Shown: positions 24,986-34,217, counted from the first letter of the stretch. The stretch: DNA of 64,000 nucleotides from Roseibium sp. Sym1 (GCF_027359675.1 NZ_CP114786.1:1054001-1118000); one strand, 5' to 3'. Made by a program: numbers and translations. Notes: generated by a model not told the origin, from the sequence alone.

Positions 24986-26419
24986 TTAACCTGTCTGGGG
25001 AAGGCCCTTGGGCGGGAACTCCTCGGATCCCTGCTTGGATTTTGCCTTTTGCGCGTACATCCTGCCGTCGGCGACCCTGAGCAGGTCTTCCACGGTGGCA
25101 GCGTCTCCCGGATAGCTTGCCGATCCAATGCTGGCCCTGACATCGATAAGGGCGCCCGAATACTCGAAGACCTGCGCGACCTTCTCGCCCAAACGATGCA
25201 GGAACGTCTTCTTTTCCTCGCGCCGCATGTTGCCGGGCGTCAGCACGATGAACTCGTCACCGCCGACCCGCGCGACCGTATCGGTCTGCCGGATCTGGTT
25301 CTGCAGCCGCTGGCCGACCTCGATCAGGAGCTGGTCCCCCACGGCATGACCGTAATTGTCGTTGACCGGCTTGAAGGCATCCAGGTCCACATAGAAAATC
25401 TCGAACCCCGCTCCGGACCGCTCGCACATGGCCGCAAGCTGATGCATGCGGTCTTCCAGCAGCCGGCGGTTGGCAAGTCCGGTCAACGGATCGTGCAGCG
25501 CCATCGACCGGACCTTGTAGACTTCACTGATCAGCAGGAAGGCCATCGCACCGAAGACCAGCGAAATCAGGCTGCCCACGAGCTGCGTGATCCAGACCTG
25601 GTTGCCGGAGCTGGACCATCCCGCCTCCGGGTACCCGACCATTTCCCATTCGAGCCCGCCAGGCAGGTGCAGCGGCAAGGACACGGTGTCCTTTTCGAAC
25701 AGGGACGGGCTGCCGACGATCATCTTGTTGTTTTCAACGGTTGCCCGGTTGACCACCCCGATGCGGATCCCGTTGACGACATCCTTGATCCCCGCCGCCG
25801 CCATCAGGCCCTGCTGATCAAGGGCAAGCGTCGCAACCCCCCAGTAGCTGCGCTCTTCCAGGGGCTGGCCGGGGAAGGCCGCCGGGAACACGGGAATGCG
25901 GATCAACAGGGCCGTGCCGCCCTGGACCAGCTCCAACGGTCCCGCGATCACGACTTCCCTTGTCATCATGGCCTTGCGGATCGCAGGCCATTGCGCCGTG
26001 TTCATCCGGTAGTTCAGGCCGATCGCCGACCGGTTCGGTTCAAACGGAAAGACCGCACGCAGGATGTTGTTGGGCGCCAGTCCGATGGAGCGGATCGACG
26101 GGTTTTCCTCAAGGAGCTCGACCCCGATTTCGCGATAGTCCTCCAAGTCGAAAGGCTGGTCGACAAATTGGGTCACATAGGACCGGATGCCGAGGCCGTA
26201 AGCGACCGTCCGGCCGATTTCGCCCTCAAGCCGGGCGCGCGCTTCGGAAAGACTGGCGACAGCCTGCCGTTTGTGATGGGAGATCAGTTCGTTGCGAACG
26301 AGCTGGCCGACATGGGCGGTGACCGCGATCCCTGCAAGAAAGCAGACGGCGGCAACGAGGGACGCAACCCACGTTCCACCGGACCTCGAAAAAATATTCC
26401 GCGTCAGATTGATGCCCAT
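24986..26419 (-). CDS. Diguanylate cyclase with periplasmic CHASE sensor
   Basis: 477 residues. Helix at about 15-38, then an extracytoplasmic CHASE domain (SIRSIGLAPNNILRAVFPFE, FPGQPLEERSYWGVATLALD), a second helix near 285-305, and the GGDEF domain starting at DPLTGLANRRLLEDRMHQLA. The active site is VARVGGDEFIVL (about 385), and an inhibitory I-site R-x-x-D (RQTD) lies five residues before it, so product feedback is expected. It makes c-di-GMP in response to an unknown small ligand. Single gene, same direction as the yej operon. Confidence 0.92.
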   Translation of the reverse strand: MGINLTRNIFSRSGGTWVASLVAAVCFLAGIAVTAHVGQLVRNELISHHKRQAVASLSEARARLEGEIGRTVAYGLGIRSYVTQFVDQPFDLEDYREIGVELLEENPSIRSIGLAPNNILRAVFPFEPNRSAIGLNYRMNTAQWPAIRKAMMTREVVIAGPLELVQGGTALLIRIPVFPAAFPGQPLEERSYWGVATLALDQQGLMAAAGIKDVVNGIRIGVVNRATVENNKMIVGSPSLFEKDTVSLPLHLPGGLEWEMVGYPEAGWSSSGNQVWITQLVGSLISLVFGAMAFLLISEVYKVRSMALHDPLTGLANRRLLEDRMHQLAAMCERSGAGFEIFYVDLDAFKPVNDNYGHAVGDQLLIEVGQRLQNQIRQTDTVARVGGDEFIVLTPGNMRREEKKTFLHRLGEKVAQVFEYSGALIDVRASIGSASYPGDAATVEDLLRVADGRMYAQKAKSKQGSEEFPPKGLPQTG

Positions 26420-26494
26420 TCGGTCCCTGCTCGACCTAGCCAGCGCGAATATACTACGTAACGTAAGATTTGTTAATTTTTCATATAATTCAAA

Positions 26495-26522
26495 TAAAAA
26501 AGCCGGGTCACTGACCCGGCTT
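26495..26522 (-). terminator. Rho-independent terminator downstream of the cytochrome c gene
   Basis: Perfect inverted repeat AAGCCGGGTCA / TGACCCGGCTT followed on the minus strand by TTTTTATTT. It ends the leftward cytochrome c transcript about 40 bp past its stop. Confidence 0.9.
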
Positions 26523-26562
26523 CTCTAAAGTACAGCGTTGCGGCGCAAGCTGCTTTTGACGA

Positions 26563-27114
26563 TTACTCGGTCGGCAACGGTGCCGGCGAATCCGACTGCT
26601 CACGAAGATAAGCAATCAGGTCGGCACGATCTTCAGGTTTACGAAGGCCGTTAAAGCTCATGGACGTACCGTCAACGTATTTCTTCGGCGCCTCGAGGAA
26701 GTGATCAAGTTCTTCGTAGGTCCATTCGGCGTTTGCTTCGCCGAACGCCACCATGGCCGAGGAATAGCCAAAGCCCTCATGTCCACCCGGCTTGCGTCCG
26801 ATCACACCCCACAGGGCTGGTCCGACCTTGTTGGCGCCGCCCTGCGTGAAGTCGTGGCAGGCCGCACACTTCTTGGCAACCTTTTCGCCATCCTCGGCGG
26901 AGGCCTCGACGATACGCTCGGAGATCGGGGCGACTTCCGGCACAGCTTCCACTTCAGACGTGGAATCCTCGGCGGAAGCAACGACGATCTCATATCCCGG
27001 TTTGCCGGGGATCGTCGGATGGAAAATGATGTCGGACACAATCCCGACACCCATCGTCAAAATAAGAACCCCTAGGACCGCACCAGCGACCTTGTTCAAC
27101 GTGAAGGAATCCAT
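26563..27114 (-). CDS. Membrane-anchored class I cytochrome c (CycM-like)
   Basis: 183 residues. MDSFTLNKVAGAVLGVLILT is an uncleaved signal anchor; an acidic linker rich in Glu and Ala follows, then heme attachment KKCAACHDF and the axial Met in DGTSMSFNGLRKPED. The length and fold resemble cytochrome c552/CycM, which feeds electrons to terminal oxidases. The start at 27114 puts the anchor at the N-terminus; a frame opening at 27159 adds 15 unlikely residues. Divergent from kdsB with 198 bp between. Confidence 0.93.
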   Translation of the reverse strand: MDSFTLNKVAGAVLGVLILTMGVGIVSDIIFHPTIPGKPGYEIVVASAEDSTSEVEAVPEVAPISERIVEASAEDGEKVAKKCAACHDFTQGGANKVGPALWGVIGRKPGGHEGFGYSSAMVAFGEANAEWTYEELDHFLEAPKKYVDGTSMSFNGLRKPEDRADLIAYLREQSDSPAPLPTE

Positions 27115-27312
27115 TCTCTCCGGCTCCAAGCTCATACGCGTCCGGGCCCGCAGCGCCACTGCGACCCCTATCAGCTTTTCGAATTTTGCCGGAACCTACA
27201 AATTTTTTGACCTTGCTGTCCATAGCTTTAAAAGGGCATCTGATACGACAAACGGACGCGGCCCGTATTTTTTTGCTTTCCGGCGCTTGCATCGGGCCAC
27301 AGGGAGACCCTC

Positions 27313-28047
27313 TTGACAGCAGCACTTGTCATCATTCCGGCGCGTCTCGCGGCCACCCGCCTGCCGCGCAAGCCACTTGCCGATATTTGCGGAAAACCGA
27401 TGATCGTGCGGGTTTTGGAGCAGGCGAGAAACGCCGATATCGGCGAGGTCGCGGTGGCTTGCGACGACAAGGACGTTTTCGAGGCGGTCCAGGATCACGG
27501 CGGCAAGGCCGTCATGACCAGGACCGATCATGCTTCCGGCTCCGACCGGATTTTCGAGGCCGCCGGCTTGCTCGATCCCGACAAAAAGCACGACGTGATC
27601 CTGAACGTGCAGGGTGACGTGCCTCTGATCGAGCCTGCGGCGATTCGCGCAGCCTTCGCGCCTCTGGCGGTTTCCGACGTCGCCGTCGGCACGATCATGA
27701 CCGAGATTACCGATCCAGCCTATCGCGACAACCCGAATTTCGTGAAGGCGGTGACCACCCCGAACGGACACGGCCATCACCGGGCGCTGTATTTTACCCG
27801 CGCGACCGCGCCGAGCGGCGACGGACCGCTCTATCAGCATCTGGGGATCTACGCCTACCGGCGAAACGCCCTGGCGCGGTTCGTCCAGCTGCCGCCCTCG
27901 CCCCTGGAAATGCGGGAAAAGCTCGAGCAGTTGCGCGCCCTGGAAGCAGGCATGCGCATTGATGTCTCGATCATTGACAGCGCCCCGATGGACGTGAATA
28001 CGCAAGAAGACCTCGACCGGGCCCGCGCGGCCTACCAGACCACCTGA
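27313..28047 (+). CDS. kdsB: 3-deoxy-manno-octulosonate cytidylyltransferase
   Basis: Activates Kdo with CTP to CMP-Kdo for lipopolysaccharide inner core synthesis in the cytoplasm. 244 residues. Motifs: VIIPARLAATRLPRKPLADI (nucleotide binding), DHASGSDRIFEA, ILNVQGDVPLIEP and the late LYQHLGIYAYRRNALARFVQ. The start is TTG at 27313, supported by GGGAG seven bases upstream and by the protein beginning exactly where the family does; there is no nearby ATG. First of three co-directional metabolic genes. Confidence 0.95.
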   Translation: MTAALVIIPARLAATRLPRKPLADICGKPMIVRVLEQARNADIGEVAVACDDKDVFEAVQDHGGKAVMTRTDHASGSDRIFEAAGLLDPDKKHDVILNVQGDVPLIEPAAIRAAFAPLAVSDVAVGTIMTEITDPAYRDNPNFVKAVTTPNGHGHHRALYFTRATAPSGDGPLYQHLGIYAYRRNALARFVQLPPSPLEMREKLEQLRALEAGMRIDVSIIDSAPMDVNTQEDLDRARAAYQTT

Positions 28048-28093
28048 GCAGGAACCGCATCAGGCCGTCACCAAGATGGAATGCGAAAGACCA

Positions 28094-28984
28094 ATGAACG
28101 ACAGAAAGAGAATAGTGTTTCAGGGAGAGACCGGCGCCAATTCCCACATGGCCTGCCGGAGCGTTTACCCGGACTATGAGGCCATTCCCTGCGCGACATT
28201 CGAAGACTGTTTCTCGGCCATGGACGACGGCACGGCCGATCTGGCCATGATCCCGATCGAGAATTCGGTCGCCGGACGCGTCGCCGACATCCACCATCTG
28301 CTGCCCAAGTCGAACCTTCATATCATCGGCGAGTATTTCATGCCGATCCGGTTTCAGCTGATGGCACCGAAGGGCGCGACCGTGGAAGGGCTGAAAAAGG
28401 TCCAGAGCCACATCCATGCGCTCGGCCAGTGCCGCAATGTCATCCGCGAGCTCGGCCTTGCCGCGGTGGTTGGCGGCGATACCGCCGGATCCGCCCGTCA
28501 GATCGCCGAGCTCGGCGACCCGAGTGTCGGTGCACTCGCGCCTGAAATGGCCGCGGAAATCTACAATCTCGACATTTTGCGGCGGGACGTCGAGGACGCC
28601 GCGCACAACACCACACGTTTCGTTATTCTCTCGCGTGACAAGTTGGAAGCCGCCCATAACGGCCAGCCGGTCATCACCACGTTCGTCTTCCGGGTCCGCA
28701 ACGTCCCGGCAGCGCTCTACAAGGCGCTCGGGGGCTTCGCGACCAACGGCGTCAACATGACAAAACTGGAATCCTACCAGTTGGAAGGTCAGTTCTTTGC
28801 CTCTATGTTCTACGCCGATGTCGAAGGTCACCCGGAGGATCCCGGTGTTGCCCTCGCTCTCGAGGAACTTGCCTTTTTCTGCGCCGAGCTGAACCTGCTC
28901 GGCGTTTACCGGGCGAGCCCCTTCCGGGACAAGATCAAGGAACCGGAAGCCAATCGCGCCCTGCGGCCGAATCCACATTCCTGA
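28094..28984 (+). CDS. pheA: Prephenate dehydratase
   Basis: Converts prephenate to phenylpyruvate for phenylalanine synthesis. 296 residues from ATG 28094 (MNDRKRIVFQGETGANSHMA). Catalytic TRF is in HNTTRFVILS; an ACT regulatory domain follows, with LESYQLEGQFFASMFYADVE where Phe binds. There is no chorismate mutase domain, so the fused mutase of enteric PheA is absent. An alternative ATG six codons upstream (28076) is less likely. 46 bp after kdsB. Confidence 0.94.
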   Translation: MNDRKRIVFQGETGANSHMACRSVYPDYEAIPCATFEDCFSAMDDGTADLAMIPIENSVAGRVADIHHLLPKSNLHIIGEYFMPIRFQLMAPKGATVEGLKKVQSHIHALGQCRNVIRELGLAAVVGGDTAGSARQIAELGDPSVGALAPEMAAEIYNLDILRRDVEDAAHNTTRFVILSRDKLEAAHNGQPVITTFVFRVRNVPAALYKALGGFATNGVNMTKLESYQLEGQFFASMFYADVEGHPEDPGVALALEELAFFCAELNLLGVYRASPFRDKIKEPEANRALRPNPHS

Positions 28985-29021
28985 CGCCGCCCAAACCCAC
29001 CTGGCCAAACCAGAGGATTTC

Positions 29022-30023
29022 ATGACTGAAACCAGATTTGACGCCCTATGCATCGGCAACGCCATCTGCGATGTCTTTGCACATGTCGAAGAGGATTTCC
29101 TGCTTCAGGAAAACCTGATCAAGGGCTCCATGCGCCTGATTGAAACGGATGAAGCCGTCCGGCTGTTCGACAAGATGGGGCAGACCGTCCGCGTTTCAGG
29201 CGGCAGCGCCGGCAACACCGCGGCCGGCATTGCGTCGCTCGGTGGGCGGCCAGCCTATTTCGGTAAAGTGGCCGAGGACGAACTGGGCGACAGCTACTAT
29301 CACGACATGAACGGCACCGGGGTCTATTTCAACACGCCCCGGCTGCGCGAATGGAAGCCCACCGCGCGCTCGATGATCCTGATCACGCCGGATGGCGAGC
29401 GCACCATGAACACCTATCTGGGCGCCTGCACGGAGTTCGGTCCCGCCGACGTGGACGAGGATGTCGTTGCCGCCTCCGCCGTCACCTACATGGAAGGGTA
29501 CCTGTGGGATCCGGAAGAGGCCAAGAAGGCTTTCCTGAAGGCCGCCGAGATTGCACATGCCAACGGCAGGAAAGTCGCAATCACCCTGTCCGATTCCTTC
29601 TGCGTGGACCGCTATCGCAGCGAATTCCAGTCCCTGCTCACCGATGGGGTCGTCGATCTCCTGTTCGCCAACGAACACGAGCTGCGCGCGCTTTATGAAA
29701 CCTCGGACCTGGATACCGCCATCGCGGCCACCCGCGAGACCGGTGCCCTTGCCGCACTGACCCTCGGCAAGGACGGCGCCATGGTCTTCAACAGGGAGGA
29801 AACCTTCCGGGTGTCTGCCCAGGAGGTTGACAATGTCGTCGATCTGACCGGTGCGGGCGATCTCTTCGCCTCCGGTTTCCTGTTCGGCCTGGCACGGGAT
29901 CTCAAGCTCTCCGAAGCGGCCGAGCTTGGTTGCCTGTGCGCCGCCAGCGTGATCAGCCATGTCGGCGCCCGTCCGGAGCGGCCTTTGAAAAACCTGGCTG
30001 CCCAGAACGGCTACTCCCTCTGA
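29022..30023 (+). CDS. PfkB-family kinase, probable adenosine kinase
   Basis: 333 residues. ATP:sugar or nucleoside kinase of the ribokinase superfamily. SGGSAGNTAAGIASLGGRPA is the N-terminal PfkB signature; DLTGAGDLFASGFLFGLARD holds the catalytic Asp and anion hole. MNTYLGACTEFGPADVDEDV and YMEGYLWD resemble bacterial adenosine-kinase-like members common in alphaproteobacteria. The substrate is not certain from sequence. 37 bp after pheA and followed by a clear terminator, so it ends the kdsB-pheA-kinase unit. Confidence 0.9.
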   Translation: MTETRFDALCIGNAICDVFAHVEEDFLLQENLIKGSMRLIETDEAVRLFDKMGQTVRVSGGSAGNTAAGIASLGGRPAYFGKVAEDELGDSYYHDMNGTGVYFNTPRLREWKPTARSMILITPDGERTMNTYLGACTEFGPADVDEDVVAASAVTYMEGYLWDPEEAKKAFLKAAEIAHANGRKVAITLSDSFCVDRYRSEFQSLLTDGVVDLLFANEHELRALYETSDLDTAIAATRETGALAALTLGKDGAMVFNREETFRVSAQEVDNVVDLTGAGDLFASGFLFGLARDLKLSEAAELGCLCAASVISHVGARPERPLKNLAAQNGYSL

Positions 30024-30032
30024 AAAAACAGG

Positions 30033-30060
30033 ACGGGCGGCCAATCGGTCGCCCGTTTTG
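30033..30060 (+). terminator. Rho-independent terminator after the PfkB kinase
   Basis: Inverted repeat ACGGGCGGCC / GGTCGCCCGT (one mismatch) followed by TTTTG on the plus strand, 10 bp after the stop codon. Confidence 0.85.
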
Positions 30061-30511
30061 CATGCGGTTGAAAGCCGGCAACCGGCTTCGCGTCCTCTGT
30101 TCGGTCGCTCACATCTACAGATGCGCTCCCCGAAGGCGGACACTGTGGTCTTAAACTTCCGGGGTCAGCAGGGTGGACCTTGCTGCCCTTGCCTGCGCGC
30201 CGCACCATTCTTGGCCACCATTGGCAAGATCAAGCCCCACCGTGTTTCCCGAGTTGAGCCATAGGGCTCGCAACCCGGTTCCTATCGACGGTGATTGCCA
30301 TTGCGCGCGCAATCCGAGTTCATCCAGCGTCACTTTGCGAAAACGGCATTGATTGGCTGTCATCATTCAAACAGAGTTTCGCAGATCGGCGACCGGCAGA
30401 TGCAAGCGTTCAGCCGGTCCGGCAATGCACTGCCACCCGTTTTCGTCTTGTCATGCCCGCGCGCGATGGTGGAACATCACCGCGCGAACGGCAAACAGGG
30501 AGGCCCCGCCC
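30061..30511. other. Intergenic region before the GST gene (451 bp)
   Basis: No gene is supported. A 71-residue frame on the minus strand (30151-30366) has no ribosome-binding site and no recognisable domain; it may be chance or a decayed fragment. A plus-strand frame leading into the GST gene is rejected in favour of the later start. The last 40 bp contain the GGGAGG used by the GST gene. Confidence 0.5.
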
Positions 30512-31144
30512 ATGTCCGGGATCATCTTCTACACAAACCCCATGTCACGCGGACGCATCGTGCGCTGGATGCTCGAGGAACTGGGTCAGCCTTACGAGAC
30601 GCGGGTGATGGACTATGGACCGCAGATGAAATCGCCCGACTATCTGGCGATCAACCCCATGGGCAAGGTGCCGGCCGTGCTGCACGGAGACGCCGTGGTG
30701 ACCGAAGCCGCCGCCTGCTGCGCCTACCTCGCCTTCGCCTTTCCCGAAGCTGGTCTCGCCCCGGCGCCGGGCCCCCCCGAGAGTGCGGCCTATTTGCGCT
30801 GGATGTTCTTCGCTGCCGGACCGGGCGAGGCGGCGATCACCAACGCCCATTTCGGTTTCGAGCTGCCCGACGACCCGCAGGCGCGGGGGCGGTCCGGTTA
30901 CGGCTCTCTGGAGACGGTCGCCGACGCGCTCGCCGCGATGCTGTCGGACGGGCGGGACTATGTGACCGGAGCGGCATTCAGCGCCGCGGATGTCTATGTG
31001 GGCTCGCAAATTCTCTGGGGAAGGATGCTCGGCACCTTGCCTGACCGGCCCGGGTTTGCAGAATACGCCGAGCGCCTGACGGCGCGCCCCGCGGCGGTCC
31101 GGGCGCGCGAAATCGATGACGCGCTGGTGTCTGCGTCGGGTTGA
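30512..31144 (+). CDS. Glutathione S-transferase family protein
   Basis: 210 residues. ATG 30512 follows CAGGGAGG. The N-terminal thioredoxin-like half starts MSGIIFYTNPMSRGRIVRWM, with Ser in the position of the catalytic residue, and NPMGKVPAVLHGDAVVTEAA contains the cis-Pro and the glutathione-binding E-A/S. The C-terminal helical domain has the N-capping pattern FSAADVYVGSQILWG. Likely a cytosolic conjugating or reducing enzyme; substrate unknown. It is the last gene before the accessory pair. Confidence 0.92.
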   Translation: MSGIIFYTNPMSRGRIVRWMLEELGQPYETRVMDYGPQMKSPDYLAINPMGKVPAVLHGDAVVTEAAACCAYLAFAFPEAGLAPAPGPPESAAYLRWMFFAAGPGEAAITNAHFGFELPDDPQARGRSGYGSLETVADALAAMLSDGRDYVTGAAFSAADVYVGSQILWGRMLGTLPDRPGFAEYAERLTARPAAVRAREIDDALVSASG

Positions 31145-31512
31145 CAGAGCCGAATTTCGTTGCGGTTGAGCCGAATGGCTCCTTCGTGTCGCCAATTGCA
31201 CGTTCGGTGTTTCGCGGCACGATCCCGAAAGCTGACGTTCTTTGCGATCAGAGCAAATTGCGGAATTGCTGACTTTGCAGTCATTCGCAAGCTCAAGAAA
31301 TGCCCCCCTTTCAGGCTGCAAATTTACTTGATGCGTTGTGCGCACCCTCTTAAATGCCCTAGAGGCAACTCTTGCATTATCGGGATTCCTGATCCACTAT
31401 TCACAGTAATTATTTTTCATGCATAGTCCTGCAACGCCCTATTTCTTGTGCGCTGCAAAACAAACGAAAATATGCCCGCTGAAAGCACCATAGTCGATTT
31501 GGAACTTGACGT
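31145..31512. other. AT-richer intergenic region before the metallopeptidase gene (368 bp)
   Basis: No gene supported. Composition falls below the surrounding average, especially 31300-31450 (for example GTAATTATTTTTCATGCATA near 31408), marking the left boundary of a probable accessory segment. Promoter elements for the downstream pair must lie here, but no clear -35/-10 pair stands out. Confidence 0.5.
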
Positions 31513-32361
31513 ATGCCAATTGTCTTCGCCCCTCGTATACCCATGTTCGGCTTCGACGCCTCAGCATCACCCAAGTGGCAAATGGTCCCGAGGGGGTGGG
31601 AGCGCACGCTTGTCGTGCGGGGGGCCGGAGCCCTGGTACCTGAACTAACTCCCAACGACATTGCCAGGGTTACCTATGGCCGTGTCGGCGCCGATCATCA
31701 TTTGACGATCAAGGGACTCAAGGCCGGCAAGGGATTTATCCGCTTTGTGCCGAACGCCGGATTTGCCGGCCCCGTCCCCAACAGCGACATACTCGAAATC
31801 TCGGTGAAGACCGAGGTCAAGATCAATACGGCATTCCACTATGTCAAAGACAATGCCGGCCACAAAACAAACCGCAACATGGGCGACCTCAACACCCTGA
31901 TACAGGGCGTCAATCGTTTGCTGGACACCCAGGCCAACGTGCGGATGTACAGAAAGAGCGCACGCATTGTAACGGTTCCACAGAACCTTGGCGCCACGGT
32001 GCGGTTTTCCAGCCACCTGCCGGGCGTGGCAGCCGCTGAACATGAATGGGACGATGTCACAAGCTTCGCTGACGCTGCAGCAGACTTCAATGTCTTCTTT
32101 GTATGGCAGTATGAGCAAGATGCGACGCCTGCGATCAACAACACCCGTGCCGGAACCTTGGCGGGCGAAAAGAACTGCCTGATGCAAGACGTTATCACTG
32201 GCTCAACCCATGCTGAAACCCTGGCGCACGAGACCATTCACCTGCGTGGCATCGGTCCGCACAGCGGCACTGCAACGCACCTGATCGCAAGCGGAGCGGT
32301 GCGAACGGGGCAGCTCATTTCGCGCGCTCAGGCCAACATTATCAATCCGTCGGGCACATAA
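31513..32361 (+). CDS. Predicted HExxH zinc metallopeptidase-like protein, unnamed family
   Basis: 282 residues with no signal peptide or membrane helix. The N-terminal part (1-100) is beta-rich, with WERTLVVRGAGALVPEL and LKAGKGFIRFVP looking like an immunoglobulin-like fold. From 104 on (INTAFHYVKDNAGHKTNRNM) comes a second domain with RFSSHLPGVAAAEHEWDDVT and DFNVFFVWQYEQD, ending in LAHETIHLRGIGPHSG: His239-Glu-x-x-His243 with Gly246 and His250. That is HExxHxxGxxxH, one residue longer than the metzincin spacing. His256 is another possible third ligand. The stop overlaps the next start by one base. Confidence 0.75.
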   Translation: MPIVFAPRIPMFGFDASASPKWQMVPRGWERTLVVRGAGALVPELTPNDIARVTYGRVGADHHLTIKGLKAGKGFIRFVPNAGFAGPVPNSDILEISVKTEVKINTAFHYVKDNAGHKTNRNMGDLNTLIQGVNRLLDTQANVRMYRKSARIVTVPQNLGATVRFSSHLPGVAAAEHEWDDVTSFADAAADFNVFFVWQYEQDATPAINNTRAGTLAGEKNCLMQDVITGSTHAETLAHETIHLRGIGPHSGTATHLIASGAVRTGQLISRAQANIINPSGT

Positions 32362-33260
32362 TGTCTCGACACCGCAACTTGGCCAGATACATCGCATGGG
32401 CGTTTCTGTTCACCTGGCTCGCAGGAAGCACTATGGCAGACGACATGAACCTTGAGGCAGAGATCGCAACCGCGTTGGCTGGAGGCTCCTCGAAGGCTCT
32501 GGTAGAAGCAGGCGCGGCAGCCGTGCCCCCCCTGGCTGCGCGCCTGGCCGCTGCGGAGACCGCCGACGCGAAATCGCACCTGGTGGCCCTGTTGGCAGCC
32601 GTCGGCGGTGCGGAGGTCTTGGCGCCCGTATTGCCCTATATCGGCGACCCTGATCCTGATCTGCGTGCTCGCGCCAGCGCCACAGCGCTGAAATCCGTGT
32701 TGGCCTATGGCCCACCAGCCGGCCCCGTTGCCGCGCAGCTTCGAACAGCGGTAAGGGAAGCTCTCCAGGCACCAGACGCGGAAGGGGGCGTATTGCTCTT
32801 GGGGGCATTGGTGCCCGGATCGGAGGACGTGCTCTCGAGTCACCTGTCCGGCACCCGCCTGGTCAAGGCACAACCACAGGAGCCCACAGCCCCGGCAGCC
32901 CTGGCAGCGCGGCTAGCGCTCTCGGCATTGGGTGACAGTCAAGCGCGGACCAGTCTGCTGACACAAATCCCCCAGGCCGACCCTGACAGCCTCGTATTCA
33001 TGCTCAAGGCCTTGCCCTTGATCGATGCGCCTGAGGTCCTGCATGCCCTATCCGCGACCACCCTGTCCTCCGATGCACCCGTCGCAGATGGTCGCCCCAG
33101 CGGACTCACACCCGCCCGGGAGGTGGCCGACGTCGCGGTCGAGGCGTTTGTAGCGCGTCTGGGCCTCGCTCCCAGCTTCTCGATCACGCCGGGAGCCATC
33201 TATACGGCGGAACAGCGGGCCGAGACCGCCAGGCTCATCGCGGGCTCCATCCCCAATTAG
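32361..33260 (+). CDS. Exported HEAT-like repeat protein, function unknown
   Basis: 299 residues. ATG 32361 shares a base with the preceding stop (TAATG). MSRHRNLARYIAWAFLFTWL plus AGSTMADD is a Sec signal peptide with likely cleavage after TMA. The rest is Ala/Leu-rich helical pairs, for example VPPLAARLAAAETADAKSHL, VLPYIGDPDPDLRARASATA and PAALAARLALSALGDSQART, consistent with HEAT-like repeats that bind other proteins. No catalytic motif. Location in the periplasm and coupling to the metallopeptidase suggest the two products interact; whether as partner, inhibitor or immunity factor is open. Confidence 0.75.
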   Translation: MSRHRNLARYIAWAFLFTWLAGSTMADDMNLEAEIATALAGGSSKALVEAGAAAVPPLAARLAAAETADAKSHLVALLAAVGGAEVLAPVLPYIGDPDPDLRARASATALKSVLAYGPPAGPVAAQLRTAVREALQAPDAEGGVLLLGALVPGSEDVLSSHLSGTRLVKAQPQEPTAPAALAARLALSALGDSQARTSLLTQIPQADPDSLVFMLKALPLIDAPEVLHALSATTLSSDAPVADGRPSGLTPAREVADVAVEAFVARLGLAPSFSITPGAIYTAEQRAETARLIAGSIPN

Positions 33261-33496
33261 AGCGTATCGTTTCCGATTGGATCGGGAGATCTCGTGAGCC
33301 TTGGCCGAAGCGGGCTTAAAGCAGGCCTTCGCTGCAATCTGCACGACCAACCGCCTCGCGTCCCCAACTTGGCCGTCCGGGCTTCCGACCCTGTCTGCCT
33401 TGAGCCGTCGCTCGTCGCGAATTGTTACCCAAATCCGGGCCGGCACCTGTCGGCCCCATTCCCGTCAGTCGCGCAATAGAATGACTTGCCCACAAT
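33261..33496. other. Intergenic region after the HEAT-like gene (236 bp)
   Basis: Begins AGAGCGTATCGTTTCCGATT, a fragment resembling the short GAGCG...CGCTC palindromes dispersed in Rhizobiales genomes. The remainder has small frames on both strands without support; a decayed gene cannot be excluded. Confidence 0.4.
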
Positions 33497-33527
33497 AACA
33501 AAAGCCGGGGCGGCTGCCGCCCCGGCT
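33497..33527 (-). terminator. Rho-independent terminator of dapB-gpmA
   Basis: Perfect GC-rich inverted repeat AGCCGGGGCGG / CCGCCCCGGCT, followed on the minus strand by TTTTGTT. It lies 38 bp after the gpmA stop. Confidence 0.9.
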
Positions 33528-33564
33528 CGATGACATCTGTTCCGGCTTTGAACGCCCATCGGGA

Positions 33565-34185
33565 TCAGTCGGCCAGATCCTGAACACTCAGAATGGCGCC
33601 ATTCTCGTCCAGCCGGTAGATGATCGGCGTACCGGTCCCCAGTTCACGTTTCAGGATTTCCTCGGGAGAGAGGTTTTCCAGCTCCATGATCAACGACCTC
33701 AGCGAATTGCCATGCGCAGCAACAATGGTGCGCTTGCCCGCCAGAACCTTGGGCAGGATCTCGGCCTTGTAGTAGGGCAGCACCCGCTCCGCGGTCATTT
33801 TCAGGCTCTCCCCGCCGGGAGGCGGCACGTCGAAGGAGCGGCGCCAGATATGCACCTGCTCTTCGCCGAACTGCGCGCGCGCCTCGTCCTTGTTCATTCC
33901 GGTAAGATCACCGTAGTCACGTTCGTTCAGGGCCTGGTCCTTGACCGTCTCCAGCCCCGTCTGGCCGAGTTCATCCAGAATGATGTCGAGTGTCTTCTGC
34001 GCGCGGGACAGCACTGACGTAAAGGCAATGTCGAAGGTCAGTTTCAGATCCCTGAGCTGCTCTCCGGCCTTGTGGGCTTCCGCCACACCCTGTTCCGTCA
34101 GGTCCGGATCCTTCCAGCCCGTGAACAGGTTCTTCAAATTCCAGTCGCTTTGTCCGTGACGGACAAGCACAAGAAGGCGGTCCAT
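33565..34185 (-). CDS. gpmA: 2,3-bisphosphoglycerate-dependent phosphoglycerate mutase
   Basis: Interconverts 3- and 2-phosphoglycerate in glycolysis and gluconeogenesis. 206 residues, the shorter alphaproteobacterial form. [20 protein letters not shown] carries the phosphorylated His10; [15 protein letters not shown] and [13 protein letters not shown] hold the other catalytic residues. The start at 34185 is preceded by GAGGAG. It lies 32 bp after dapB on the same strand and ends at a terminator. Confidence 0.96.
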   Translation of the reverse strand: MDRLLVLVRHGQSDWNLKNLFTGWKDPDLTEQGVAEAHKAGEQLRDLKLTFDIAFTSVLSRAQKTLDIILDELGQTGLETVKDQALNERDYGDLTGMNKDEARAQFGEEQVHIWRRSFDVPPPGGESLKMTAERVLPYYKAEILPKVLAGKRTIVAAHGNSLRSLIMELENLSPEEILKRELGTGTPIIYRLDENGAILSVQDLAD

Positions 34186-34217
34186 GCCATTCTCCTCAAT
34201 CTAAACACGCAACGATA

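Noticed and set aside
30151..30366. 71-residue minus-strand frame before the GST gene
   Set aside because: No ribosome-binding site, no domain, and mixed composition; left as possible decayed sequence only.
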